A stretch of DNA of 43,435 nt, taken from positions 1 through 43,435 of IMG/VR virus record IMGVR_UViG_3300033143_002372; one strand, written 5' to 3'. Shown piece by piece: positions 6,306 to 12,901 of the stretch; positions within the stretch are counted from its first letter, which is position 1; the number at the start of each line of letters is the position of its first letter. The position numbers were made by a program, and so were the translations under genes. Source of the stretch: a virus. The notes under the pieces are model-generated. The model worked only from the letters and a program-made list of their open reading frames with translations. It was not told where the DNA came from and searched no databases.

Positions 6306-6590
6306 CTATCCTTGGCCGATTGTAGCCGATCTAAGAGACTTTTCGGATTTTCGGATACTATCAGTCTTATCTTGCTTAATAAGCTCTAAGGCTCGATCTA
6401 TTATATCTCTTGATTCCTTGTAATCGCCTAAATCCCCAGTGGCGTTAAAGGCTTCTACAATGTCCTCAAGTTCGTTAGTGACTGCTTTTAATGATTGCAT
6501 AATAAGCTTATCTTTATCTTCTGACCACCCACGCCCCCATACAAAGCCTACGGCAAACATGGTTATTATCAATATTATTATTTCTAACAT
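6306..6590 (-). CDS. Single-pass membrane protein with coiled coil (94 aa)
   Basis: Residues 2-19 (LEIIILIITMFAVGFVWG) form one transmembrane helix, followed by a charged predicted coiled coil (DKLIMQSLKAVTNELEDIVE). The topology recalls inner-membrane spanins (Rz), but it lies in the early arm with no Rz1-like partner. SD GGAGAG. Function unknown. Confidence 0.6.
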   Translation of the reverse strand: MLEIIILIITMFAVGFVWGRGWSEDKDKLIMQSLKAVTNELEDIVEAFNATGDLGDYKESRDIIDRALELIKQDKTDSIRKSEKSLRSATIGQG

Positions 6591-6591
6591 A

Positions 6592-6816
6592 TCACTCTCC
6601 TTTTATCTCGCCTAATAGTTCCCTCGCCTTTTTACCGCCGTCGTATGTATGCTGCTTTGTGTATGATATTATATCGCTATTTTCTACCACATCTGTTATC
6701 TTAATATTTGTAGCATAAAACTTTATACACTCTATAGCTTTCTGTAATCTCTCACATGTACCACTTAGCCCTAAATGGTCAAGGTGATCAACTCCACATT
6801 CATTACATATACTCAT
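6592..6816 (-). CDS. Small protein with N-terminal Cys/His cluster (74 aa)
   Basis: Starts MSICNECGVDHLDHLGLSGT with CNEC followed by two His and a later Cys, a plausible zinc site. The rest is helical (RLQKAIECIKFYA). Its ATG overlaps the stop of the preceding zinc-ribbon gene (ATGA, 6813-6816). Function unknown. Confidence 0.6.
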   Translation of the reverse strand: MSICNECGVDHLDHLGLSGTCERLQKAIECIKFYATNIKITDVVENSDIISYTKQHTYDGGKKARELLGEIKGE

Positions 6817-6944
6817 TTTGCCTCCTCAATTATTACGTCCCTATCAAAGCTTAATACTACAAGCCTACATTTAAGACATATAATATCTCCGAAGGATACC
6901 TCAAACTCTTTCATACTCTTACATACTTCACAATATACTTTCAT
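6813..6944 (-). CDS. Small zinc-ribbon protein (43 aa)
   Basis: ORF of 43 codons from ATG 6942-6944 with a strong SD (GAGGAGATAAT). Two CxxC knuckles, CEVC at residues 5-8 and CLKC at 23-26, 14 residues apart, form a minimal zinc ribbon. Ends in an ATGA overlap with the next gene. One of several tiny zinc-ribbon proteins in this arm. Confidence 0.65.
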   Translation of the reverse strand: MKVYCEVCKSMKEFEVSFGDIICLKCRLVVLSFDRDVIIEEAK

Positions 6945-6953
6945 ATTATCTCC

Positions 6954-7196
6954 TCATATTAACTTTAATTGGTCGGGATGTTTTCCCTTGTATTTTTTCA
7001 TAAACTCTTTCATTGCGCATTTACCGTCATCTTTCACAAATTCATTAAGTATTTTGCTAGCTACTTCATTATTGCAAGCGTCATAATTATATACCCTCTG
7101 TACCCACGCAATAGGGCATGGGTCTTGACCATATTTGCATGTGCTGCATTCTTCATCGAATACCATCCCTTCACTTCCATTACTAAAATATGCCAT
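6954..7196 (-). CDS. Conserved cysteine-rich phage protein (80 aa)
   Basis: Contains MAYFSNGSEGMVFDEECSTC, then CKYGQDPCPIAWVQ and YNYDACNN, a cysteine-rich pattern I recognise from many small phage proteins of unknown function. Five cysteines in the first 42 residues suggest a metal site. The start lies in the leader AAAGGAAATAATATAATGG, nearly identical to those of the next two upstream genes. Confidence 0.7.
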   Translation of the reverse strand: MAYFSNGSEGMVFDEECSTCKYGQDPCPIAWVQRVYNYDACNNEVASKILNEFVKDDGKCAMKEFMKKYKGKHPDQLKLI

Positions 7197-7486
7197 TATA
7201 TTATTTCCTTTGTTTCTAGTGCGTAAACATCATCTTGATTTAAATAAATATTAAAATATTTATCATCCCATCCCTCATATGGACAACTTGTTTTATGTAT
7301 TCTATCAACTCTAACTGTAATTGTTGTCATTGTATAGCCACGATGAAACCTTACATGTGTTATTTTATCCCTGTTATTCCATATTCTTTTAATCCATATG
7401 TCTTTTATTTCACGGTATTCATTTGTCTTTCTACCGCTTAATATTTCGTCATACCAGTAATATGTTAAAACTAAATCTAGTACCAT
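7196..7486 (-). CDS. ASCH/PUA-like domain protein (96 aa)
   Basis: The pattern DEILSGRKTNEYREIKDIW, then HVRFHRGYTMTTITVRVDRI fits the small ASCH fold (PUA-like), whose members bind RNA or modified bases and in some cases hydrolyse modified nucleosides. The TNEYRE segment corresponds to the family's K-T-x-E-x-R core. Strong SD in AAAGGAGATAATATAATGG. The specific activity is not predictable. Confidence 0.6.
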   Translation of the reverse strand: MVLDLVLTYYWYDEILSGRKTNEYREIKDIWIKRIWNNRDKITHVRFHRGYTMTTITVRVDRIHKTSCPYEGWDDKYFNIYLNQDDVYALETKEII

Positions 7487-7686
7487 TATATTATCTCCTT
7501 TGTTAGTATTTTAATTGCCTTATTTGTATCGGCTATCTCATTCGCCATCTTAGCCATAAATTTTATTTGACGTTTAAGCTCTGCAATTTCTATGTCTTTT
7601 AGTTCTAGCTGTTTATGGTAATTAACTAAAGTTTCATGTTTTACAAAATATAACTCTTGGGGTTGTGGGTTTGTGTATGCAACCAT
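7486..7686 (-). CDS. Coiled-coil protein (66 aa)
   Basis: Residues about 15-62 are a heptad-like helix (LELKDIEIAELKRQIKFMAK). SD AAAGGAG and a leader nearly identical to the neighbours'. Its last residues (LTKEII) match the end of the next protein (ETKEII), because both coding ends run through the same repeated leader sequence. Function unknown. Confidence 0.55.
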   Translation of the reverse strand: MVAYTNPQPQELYFVKHETLVNYHKQLELKDIEIAELKRQIKFMAKMANEIADTNKAIKILTKEII

Positions 7687-7690
7687 TATA

Positions 7691-7909
7691 TTATCTCCTT
7701 TTATCTCTAATAACTATCATTTGGTTGTATCCGTCAGTTATTCCGCAAGCACAATATTTAGCGTTCCATACTTGCATTATACTTGCCCGGCTTAGTTGCA
7801 TTTCATCGGGTTCAGTATTCCATAGTGAGTCTGTTATATCCGCCCATATATTATCATGTTCAGCTATCCAGTTAGATACCTGGTTAAGGGTTATATGTGA
7901 TTCAATCAT
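7691..7909 (-). CDS. Hypothetical protein (72 aa)
   Basis: Trp-rich small protein (VSNWIAEHDNIWADITDSLW), with YCACGITDGYNQ near the C-terminus. ATG overlaps the preceding gene's stop (7906-7909). No family recognised. Confidence 0.55.
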   Translation of the reverse strand: MIESHITLNQVSNWIAEHDNIWADITDSLWNTEPDEMQLSRASIMQVWNAKYCACGITDGYNQMIVIRDKRR

Positions 7910-8301
7910 ACCATGCTCCCTTTTATAAACTCTATGTGGTAACCTAGTAGCATTTCAGCAGTCATTGGAAGCTTAATCTCACCTTGCAGATTTGCTTCTA
8001 TGACTTTGACATCAACTACAAGATAATATTGACCTTTATGGAGAATGATGCAGAAGTCTTTTTTAGTTTGACCTTTAAGCCATTCTTTAAAAGCCTTGTT
8101 ATACTTATCACTCGTTTCAAGGGTGGGGATTAGGTTGTATTTGGGATTAAGCATTAATTCATAAATGGTTATTGATTTCCCTACTGTTGAATCCTTTGAA
8201 ATATGATAATGCCATACACCATGACTCAAGCCTATCAATATTGAGTCACCTATTTTATACTTACTCTGCCCTTCGTTATATATTTTAATTATGTCTATCA
8301 T
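7906..8301 (-). CDS. Hypothetical protein (131 aa)
   Basis: Mixed alpha/beta protein without a motif I recognise. It has a probable strand-rich C-terminus (FCIILHKGQYYLVVDVKVIE). Coupled by ATGA overlaps at both ends, so it is a normal member of the operon. Function unknown. Confidence 0.6.
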   Translation of the reverse strand: MIDIIKIYNEGQSKYKIGDSILIGLSHGVWHYHISKDSTVGKSITIYELMLNPKYNLIPTLETSDKYNKAFKEWLKGQTKKDFCIILHKGQYYLVVDVKVIEANLQGEIKLPMTAEMLLGYHIEFIKGSMV

Positions 8302-8480
8302 TTTAATTCTCCTTTTACTGCCATGTATGATTTTTTAAATGCTTCTACCAGGTCAGGTGTTAAGGCTAGCTCTATATTAGCGTCTTCCCAGTATCCGTCT
8401 ATACATATCTTTTCAAGTTCGCCATCGTTTAAAGTGGCTACTAGATCATAGTCTTTATAGTGAAAGTCATGTGTTTCCAT
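8298..8480 (-). CDS. Hypothetical acidic protein (60 aa)
   Basis: I place the start at ATG 8478-8480 because GGAGAG lies 7-8 bases before it. A longer frame to 8507 would need a TTG start with no SD inside the helicase-loader gene. The product begins METHDFHYKDYDLV and has no recognised domain. It follows the DnaC-like gene by 4 bases. Confidence 0.6.
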   Translation of the reverse strand: METHDFHYKDYDLVATLNDGELEKICIDGYWEDANIELALTPDLVEAFKKSYMAVKGELK

Positions 8481-8484
8481 TATT

Positions 8485-9120
8485 TTATACTCTCCAATCT
8501 TTGCCAATCAAGGCAAGTGATATACCGACTTCTTTTAGTCTACTTTCATCAATATAACCAGTTACGGTTTTATCATTAGTAATTAAAATAGCACTACCAC
8601 CGTTTAGATATAATCTATCCATAACTTCAAAGATAAAATCTTTTAGTGCCTCTGTTGATTGTCTCCTTCCAATTTCATCAATTATCAGCATTTTAGAATT
8701 ACCTAAAGAGTCTAGCATTGATCCTGTTTTGCCATCTCTTAAAGCATCTAAGTAATCAATATATAAAGTATAAAGGGTTGTATTGTATGACTTGATTTTA
8801 TATCGTAAATACAACTCTCTCATAATGATATTTTTAAGCATTGTTTTACCAGTCCCCTGGTTGCCTTTAATCACTAACCATTTACCATGTTTGTAGTTAT
8901 CAAGCCATGATTTAATATTATCAATAGTCTTTTGGTTTTCGGGCAGGATGCTAAAATCATCAAATGTTATATCTTTGTATTTAGCATCTAGTATGCCGTT
9001 AAGGTTTACTTCAATACGTTTCTTTTCATCCTCTTTTTGTTGTAGCTCAAAATCATCAATTATTCTAGGTTCTTGGTTGCTATTAGCCTGCATTTGTAAT
9101 ATTGTATCTTTAATGTTCAT
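8485..9120 (-). CDS. DnaC-like replicative helicase loader (211 aa)
   Basis: AAA+ ATPase of the DnaC/IstB group: Walker A GNQGTGKT (residues 86-93), Walker B MLIIDEIGR (Asp148-Glu149), and a helical N-terminus that would contact the helicase. Such proteins open and load the host DnaB hexamer on phage DNA. It follows the replication protein, the usual pairing in phages that borrow the host helicase and polymerase. Start ATG with SD GGAGG; the ATG overlaps the TAA that ends the out-of-frame tail of the replication gene. Confidence 0.85.
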   Translation of the reverse strand: MNIKDTILQMQANSNQEPRIIDDFELQQKEDEKKRIEVNLNGILDAKYKDITFDDFSILPENQKTIDNIKSWLDNYKHGKWLVIKGNQGTGKTMLKNIIMRELYLRYKIKSYNTTLYTLYIDYLDALRDGKTGSMLDSLGNSKMLIIDEIGRRQSTEALKDFIFEVMDRLYLNGGSAILITNDKTVTGYIDESRLKEVGISLALIGKDWRV

Positions 9121-9236
9121 TAAAATCCTCCGTTTTGGTATTCTTCTTTTGATATGGTTTCTATCTTATCTTGGAAGCCTTGTTTGCTGTCTGTTATAAT
9201 TTCACTTTCCCAAGTTCTTTTATTTAAAAATGTACA
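9120..9236 (-). pseudogene. Orphaned C-terminal tail of the replication protein
   Basis: In the +1 frame relative to the replication gene, 38 codons run from about 9236 to TAA 9120-9122 and read CTFLNKRTWESEI and onward. This is the usual last block of phage replication proteins (xTFLNxRxWE). It ends in a TAATG overlap with the helicase-loader start, as a real operon gene would. A frameshift or small deletion near 9225-9240 has cut it off from the main frame. The roughly 30-40 residues normally found between the WxKLxxxERKE segment and this block are also missing. Confidence 0.65.
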
Positions 9237-10054
9237 CGGCATTCTTCTTTACGTTCTTTATCATTTAACTTTTCCCACTTGACGAATGCTCCTTTTTTAT
9301 CGTCTTTTCTAGGATATAATTTCCAGAATATTTCAAAGGTTTCTTTATCTTTATCCTTAACCTTAACCTTATCTTTTTCTTTATCCTTATCTTTATCTTT
9401 AACCCCTACTGTAGGGGCTATATAAGCACCTTGAATATTTAATCTTTTAATAATTGACTCTTTATTTAGATCATACTTTTTAATAAAATCATCTAATAAT
9501 AAGTCAGATTTTTGTTGATTACACGTTGAACATGATACTGCATAGTTGTCATCCCTATTTTTACCACCTTTATTTCTTGGAAGTACATGGTCAATTTGAA
9601 GAAAATGAGGCTCACATTCTCTACCACAATACGTGCATGTAAAGTTAGTTGCTACTAAAAGCCTTTGTTTCGTCTTTGATTTTACACCGTTATTTACAGT
9701 TGCATTTACTTTTATTGTGTGATCTTCTAACTTATGTTTTTTAATTAGATTGATTACTGATAAATGTGCCTTATTATTATCTCTTAACTCGCCATATTGG
9801 AACTCGATAAACTTAGGGATAAACCATTTGTTTCCATCATCGAATACAACTATTTTTTCCCCTAATATATTTAAGCATTCTGTTTCATCTAATTCTACTT
9901 TAAATAAAAAATTAAATAAATCGAAGTCTACCTCCCATATGCCTGCATGATTACATGAATCTAATAGGTATATCCAAAATATTTTATGTTTTAATGACAG
10001 TTTTCTTAACCATCTTTTAGACCATTTGTCTGTGTCTGTGAATCTTTTTGCCAT
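9224..10054 (-). CDS. Phage replication protein with embedded HNH domain, C-terminally truncated (276 aa)
   Basis: Residues 1-110 match the N-terminal domain of phage replisome organisers (AKRFTDTDKW, FWIYLLDSCNHAGIW, KWFIPKFIEFQYGEL). Residues about 130-190 are an HNH module (CTYCGREC at 140, IDHVLPRNKGG at 154, CSTCNQQKSD at 175). A Lys-Asp repeat linker (220-238) follows, then the start of the conserved C-terminal block (FEIFWKLYPRKDDKKGAFVK). The frame then stops early while the expected tail continues in the +1 frame. It should recruit the DnaC-like loader to the origin. It has its own promoter and structured leader A; SD GGAG is 8 nt from the ATG. Confidence 0.75.
   Translation of the reverse strand: MAKRFTDTDKWSKRWLRKLSLKHKIFWIYLLDSCNHAGIWEVDFDLFNFLFKVELDETECLNILGEKIVVFDDGNKWFIPKFIEFQYGELRDNNKAHLSVINLIKKHKLEDHTIKVNATVNNGVKSKTKQRLLVATNFTCTYCGRECEPHFLQIDHVLPRNKGGKNRDDNYAVSCSTCNQQKSDLLLDDFIKKYDLNKESIIKRLNIQGAYIAPTVGVKDKDKDKEKDKVKVKDKDKETFEIFWKLYPRKDDKKGAFVKWEKLNDKERKEECRVHF
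9341..9402 (-). repeat. Lys-Asp hexamer repeat in the replication gene
   Basis: Degenerate AARGAT/AARGTT hexamers encode the charged linker between the HNH module and the C-terminal block of the replication protein. It is the second six-base coding repeat of this genome. Confidence 0.7.
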
Positions 10055-10132
10055 TGATTTTTCTCCAGTAATTTTAGTTATCCAATAATATGTGAACGGC
10101 TAGGAGCGATCAACCCCTAGCCAATTACTGGA
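10055..10132 (-). promoter_or_regulatory. Structured 5' leader A (SD-occluding)
   Basis: Leader of the replication/HNH gene. Outer stem TCCAGTAATT (10132-10123) with AATTACTGGA (10073-10064), 10 perfect pairs whose 3' strand contains most of the SD GGAG (10066-10063). Inner hairpin GGCTAGGGG/CTCCTAGCC, 9 pairs including one G-U, loop of 7 (10122-10098). Then GTTCA and an AU-rich linker of 24 nt in total. Leader B has the same layout, the same 25-nt hairpin length, the same GTTCA and a similar tail before the start codon. Confidence 0.75.
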
Positions 10133-10137
10133 ATATA

Positions 10138-10166
10138 AGTATAGCATCTATCCTGTAATATTACAA
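10138..10166 (-). promoter_or_regulatory. Promoter of leader A / replication gene
   Basis: Minus strand TTGTAA (10166-10161), 17-base spacer ending TGC (extended -10), TATACT (10143-10138). The predicted +1 is 10131, within one base of the 5' end of the outer stem. Confidence 0.65.
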
Positions 10167-10175
10167 GGCTAATAG

Positions 10176-10316
10176 TCATATTAAATCGTCAAGACTACAC
10201 TCATTATCTGTATAATACTTAACTATATTTTTTAATCCTTGCCTTGTCTTAGCACCTGTTATTTTATAAAGTAACCAAAATAAAAAGTATAATATTTTAT
10301 TTCTTAGCCATTTCAT
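10176..10316 (-). CDS. Small membrane protein (46 aa)
   Basis: ORF from ATG 10314-10316, overlapping the previous stop (TAATG), with SD GGAGAG. Residues about 6-19 (NKILYFLFWLLYKI) form a short hydrophobic helix; the rest is charged. Function unknown. Confidence 0.55.
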   Translation of the reverse strand: MKWLRNKILYFLFWLLYKITGAKTRQGLKNIVKYYTDNECSLDDLI

Positions 10317-10528
10317 TATTCTCTCCTTCTCATGTAATAGTCAATGTGTTGGCTTTTTAAATGCTTTTCGGGTTCGTATAATTTAATCTTACCACCCTTA
10401 GTTATTCTTAATGTCGTATGCTCTTTATCTGTACATAGATATAAATATATACCGCCTTTCTCTTCTGATACCCTTTCGACGTGTAGGTTATTCCAGATAA
10501 AACCGTATCTTGTATTTTCTACCTTCAT
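10316..10528 (-). CDS. Hypothetical small basic protein (70 aa)
   Basis: Strand-rich pattern (RYGFIWNNLHVERVSEEKGG, IYLYLCTDKEHTTLRIT) with basic C-terminus YYMRRRE. Strong SD (AAGGAGTAAGG). Function unknown. Confidence 0.6.
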   Translation of the reverse strand: MKVENTRYGFIWNNLHVERVSEEKGGIYLYLCTDKEHTTLRITKGGKIKLYEPEKHLKSQHIDYYMRRRE

Positions 10529-10531
10529 TCC

Positions 10532-10642
10532 TTACTCCTTATTTACTCTTACTACAATGATGTATCCGTCTATAGCCCATGATGTTAGGCCAGTGTCATA
10601 CTCGGTGTAGTCATCGGTTTCTATTGTGTTTTCGTTGTACAT
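10532..10642 (-). CDS. Hypothetical acidic protein (36 aa)
   Basis: ORF from ATG 10640-10642 overlapping the upstream stop (TAATG), SD AAGGAG in the leader AAGGAGTAAATAATG. Acidic (ETDDYTEYD) with a strand-like end (GYIIVVRV). Small but well supported by its initiation signals. Confidence 0.5.
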   Translation of the reverse strand: MYNENTIETDDYTEYDTGLTSWAIDGYIIVVRVNKE

Positions 10643-10833
10643 TATTTACTCCTTATTGCTTTTTTAACTGCGTCTATCTCTGCTATGGCTACCTTGTAAC
10701 AGTTTTGGCAATATCCGTGACTGATCTTGTAGTTATCGCTTTTATAATGTACTGGTTGTATGCTCCATGAGTCGTCAATAAGTTTTATCCGGCTGCAGAC
10801 ACAGCATTGGGTTATGAGTTCTTGCTTAGTCAT
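10642..10833 (-). CDS. Small zinc-finger-like protein (63 aa)
   Basis: CCVC near residue 10 and, after a 30-residue linker, SHGYCQNCYK near 38-47, giving a two-knuckle zinc site with a His. The GYCxxCY signature is common in small phage proteins. Overlaps the preceding gene. Function unknown. Confidence 0.65.
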   Translation of the reverse strand: MTKQELITQCCVCSRIKLIDDSWSIQPVHYKSDNYKISHGYCQNCYKVAIAEIDAVKKAIRSK

Positions 10834-11032
10834 TATTATTATCCTCTTTCTGTTCGCTTGTGTAGTAATAATCTATAAGTTCTTTTATAGCACTTTTGGG
10901 ATAGTCTTTCTCTAACATTTCGCATATAATGGCGACTACATCATATGACCTATACATACTTTCATGCACTTTGTTGCGTACTGTTGGTTTAGATAACATA
11001 TATTTTATTTTATCGTATATTGTGAGGCTCAT
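10826..11032 (-). CDS. Hypothetical helical protein (68 aa)
   Basis: Mostly helical with an acidic Asn/Asp-rich tail (EQKEDNNND). RSYDVVAIICEMLEKDY and PKSAIKELIDYYY could form a short helical bundle. Coupled at both ends. No family recognised. Confidence 0.55.
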   Translation of the reverse strand: MSLTIYDKIKYMLSKPTVRNKVHESMYRSYDVVAIICEMLEKDYPKSAIKELIDYYYTSEQKEDNNND

Positions 11033-11271
11033 TAGAATTTCCTTCCCATCATGTATACCTTAAAATACTTGCCGGTCTTTGGGTTCTTTCTCTCGCAGTC
11101 GTATATGCTATGGTTCTTTTTAAGGTCACGTATAACACTGGTTCCATGGTTGCCATTAGTCAGCTCATGTATCTTTTTGATTGTTAAAAACCCATGTGGC
11201 TTGCTTAGTTCTTTAAATGCGATTTGTTCGTATGTCATTATTTTAGCCTTATTCATTATATATTTTGTCAT
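11032..11271 (-). CDS. Winged-helix-like DNA-binding protein (79 aa)
   Basis: I start it at ATG 11269-11271 (ATGA with the preceding stop) rather than at 11325, which would overlap that gene deeply. The core ITELTN-like helices (KKIHELTNGNHGTSVIRDLK) and the following hairpin (NPKTGKYFKVYMMG) suggest a winged helix. Probably a small regulator. Confidence 0.55.
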   Translation of the reverse strand: MTKYIMNKAKIMTYEQIAFKELSKPHGFLTIKKIHELTNGNHGTSVIRDLKKNHSIYDCERKNPKTGKYFKVYMMGRKF

Positions 11272-11522
11272 ACTATAACACCTAGTACAATATCTATATC
11301 TTTTTGATATTTTTTTATCTCCCATTTTTCTTTAAAGTAATATATAAATGATTCAAAACTATTACTATTACTTAAATTAATTATTAATGAGTATGACAAA
11401 GATGTCCATTTGTCATATTCTTCATTGTATCCAATACAATTAGTTAGATCAATAATACTTGATGCTTTTTGGCCGTCGTCTGTATAACTAATTATTCTAA
11501 TAATTTTACTTACATGACTCAT
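11268..11522 (-). CDS. Hypothetical protein (84 aa)
   Basis: Ser- and Ile-rich protein with no recognised motif (YTDDGQKASSIIDLTNCIGY). It has the expected codon and spacing pattern and couples to the next gene by ATGA. Function unknown. Confidence 0.5.
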   Translation of the reverse strand: MSHVSKIIRIISYTDDGQKASSIIDLTNCIGYNEEYDKWTSLSYSLIINLSNSNSFESFIYYFKEKWEIKKYQKDIDIVLGVIV

Positions 11523-11527
11523 TTGTT

Positions 11528-11983
11528 TTATCCTATTAAATGTGGGTTGGTTTCATATTCCGATAGCCATTTATCGAAGTCTATCTGATATTTAGCATTA
11601 GCGAATGATTGAAGTTTATTGAAAAAGTCTTGATGCTTTTTTTGTGTGCAGGATCCGAAAGACAGCGACCAGGGAAGAAACTTTTTAAATATGACTTTCT
11701 CGCCATTAATAACCGTCTCCGTTACATTTATATCTGCAAACTTCAGCTTACATTTAACCCATGATACAAAGCCGTTTCTATCTTGATAGTTTCCGTCATG
11801 TTGCCATAGGTAAGTAAGGAAGGCTTGTGCTGTTCTATGTTGTACTATGTATCGGTTAGATACAAGCCATTCTTTTAAGGCTTCTATGCCCTGTATAGCA
11901 TCATCTATTAGATAACCTTCCTTAACTTTGGTTTCTAGATCAATTACTTTCTTTAAGAATAGGCTTGTATTGTCGTCACTCAT
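11528..11983 (-). CDS. Hypothetical phage protein (151 aa)
   Basis: Helical N-terminus (LIDDAIQGIEALKEWLV) and an aromatic C-terminal half (FLPWSLSFGSC, FDKWLSEYETNPH). No known family recognised. It lies between the metallopeptidase-like gene and the winged-helix gene in the replication half of the early operon. Confidence 0.6.
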   Translation of the reverse strand: MSDDNTSLFLKKVIDLETKVKEGYLIDDAIQGIEALKEWLVSNRYIVQHRTAQAFLTYLWQHDGNYQDRNGFVSWVKCKLKFADINVTETVINGEKVIFKKFLPWSLSFGSCTQKKHQDFFNKLQSFANAKYQIDFDKWLSEYETNPHLIG

Positions 11984-11984
11984 T

Positions 11985-12284
11985 TTATTCCTCTACCTGT
12001 TGTATTACTTGAAATAGCAATTCACTTAATGGGTTTACATATGTTTCATTATCATTAGATGAGTCATCAAGGTTTAACACTGCATTTATATAGTGAATTA
12101 CCTCATGTATTAAAGTTTGCTTAATTTTATCTTTCGCGAATCCAGACTTCTTATAATCATCCAGTATAATAATATTCTTATCGTACAATGAACATCCATA
12201 ATATTTATTTTCAATACAATGCTTATGGTCTATTACTATCTCTACACGCTTTCCAGCTATGTCAATATATTTTGGTATCTTCAT
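11985..12284 (-). CDS. HExxH metallopeptidase-like protein (99 aa)
   Basis: The motif TLIHEVIHYIN gives a zinc-binding HExxH at residues 60-64; an acidic region follows near 77-88 (NETYVNPLSELL) that could supply the third ligand. The layout resembles ImmA/IrrE- or SprT-like small peptidases. ImmA-like proteins cleave repressors, so a regulatory role is possible, but no repressor gene is visible here. Confidence 0.65.
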   Translation of the reverse strand: MKIPKYIDIAGKRVEIVIDHKHCIENKYYGCSLYDKNIIILDDYKKSGFAKDKIKQTLIHEVIHYINAVLNLDDSSNDNETYVNPLSELLFQVIQQVEE

Positions 12285-12564
12285 TTTTTATCCTTTCGAA
12301 ATAGTCTATTGCCTCTTGGCCTTTTATACATTTATAATCTTTAAATTGAACATAAGCATCATTAATATCACCATGACCACAACAGGCATTTAACACATTA
12401 GATAAATTAATAATACATGAGTCATGTTCATTATCAATATTGCTCTTCATGCACCGGCCACATATTCTGTGGGGGTTATCATATACCTTTTGTCTTGTAT
12501 CTAGGTAATACCATATATCATTACTTTCGTATATATTATGGCCTCGCCATTTTGATGTTTTCAT
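12262..12564 (-). CDS. Conserved GHG-motif phage protein (100 aa)
   Basis: Has a recognisable conserved pattern: WRGHNIYESNDIWYYLDT, then ICGRC, CIINLSNVLNACCGHG and NDAYVQFKDYKCIKGQEAI. This cysteine-rich protein recurs in many phages and bacteria; its role is unknown. It overlaps the metallopeptidase-like gene by 23 bases. Confidence 0.7.
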   Translation of the reverse strand: MKTSKWRGHNIYESNDIWYYLDTRQKVYDNPHRICGRCMKSNIDNEHDSCIINLSNVLNACCGHGDINDAYVQFKDYKCIKGQEAIDYFERIKNEDTKIY

Positions 12565-12785
12565 TTAACCATCCTTTTATAATCAGAATAATTTTTAACT
12601 AATCCTTCTAAATCTTCTGATTTATATATTCCAAAATAGAAACACGCGGTTAATAATTCCACCTGAGATTTATTAAGATTGCATTTAAATTGTTTCTCTT
12701 TTGGTTTAAATGCTTTTTGAAACTTACTAAATGTCATAGCCTCATTGGTACATGCAGATATAGCTTTCTTGATTAGGTTAATCAT
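12561..12785 (-). CDS. Hypothetical helical protein (74 aa)
   Basis: Small basic helical protein (FSKFQKAFKPKEKQFKCNLN). Coupled by ATGA at both ends. No domain recognised. Confidence 0.55.
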   Translation of the reverse strand: MINLIKKAISACTNEAMTFSKFQKAFKPKEKQFKCNLNKSQVELLTACFYFGIYKSEDLEGLVKNYSDYKRMVK

Positions 12786-12901
12786 TTTAGTGGCACTCTC
12801 TTTTCATAGTTTGGTTTGTCTTTATCATTAATGCAAGAAACACAGGGAGCGGAATTGCTCTCTGTGCTGTGGTACTTGCATTCAGCGCAAGTGCTATCCA
12901 T
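12782..12901 (-). CDS. Small zinc-knuckle protein (39 aa)
   Basis: ORF of 39 codons from ATG 12899-12901, overlapping the stop of the preceding gene (TGATG). CAEC at residues 5-8 and CVSC at 20-23, with a His between them, form a compact zinc site. Ends in an ATGA overlap with the next gene. Confidence 0.65.
   Translation of the reverse strand: MDSTCAECKYHSTESNSAPCVSCINDKDKPNYEKRVPLK

Noticed and set aside
8481-8507. TTG start for the 60-aa gene after the helicase loader
   Set aside because: No SD and 23-base overlap with the loader; ATG 8480 has GGAGAG at good distance.
11272-11325. 18-residue N-terminal extension of the winged-helix-like protein
   Set aside because: It would overlap the upstream gene by 58 bases without an SD; the ATGA at 11268-11271 fits the operon's usual coupling.
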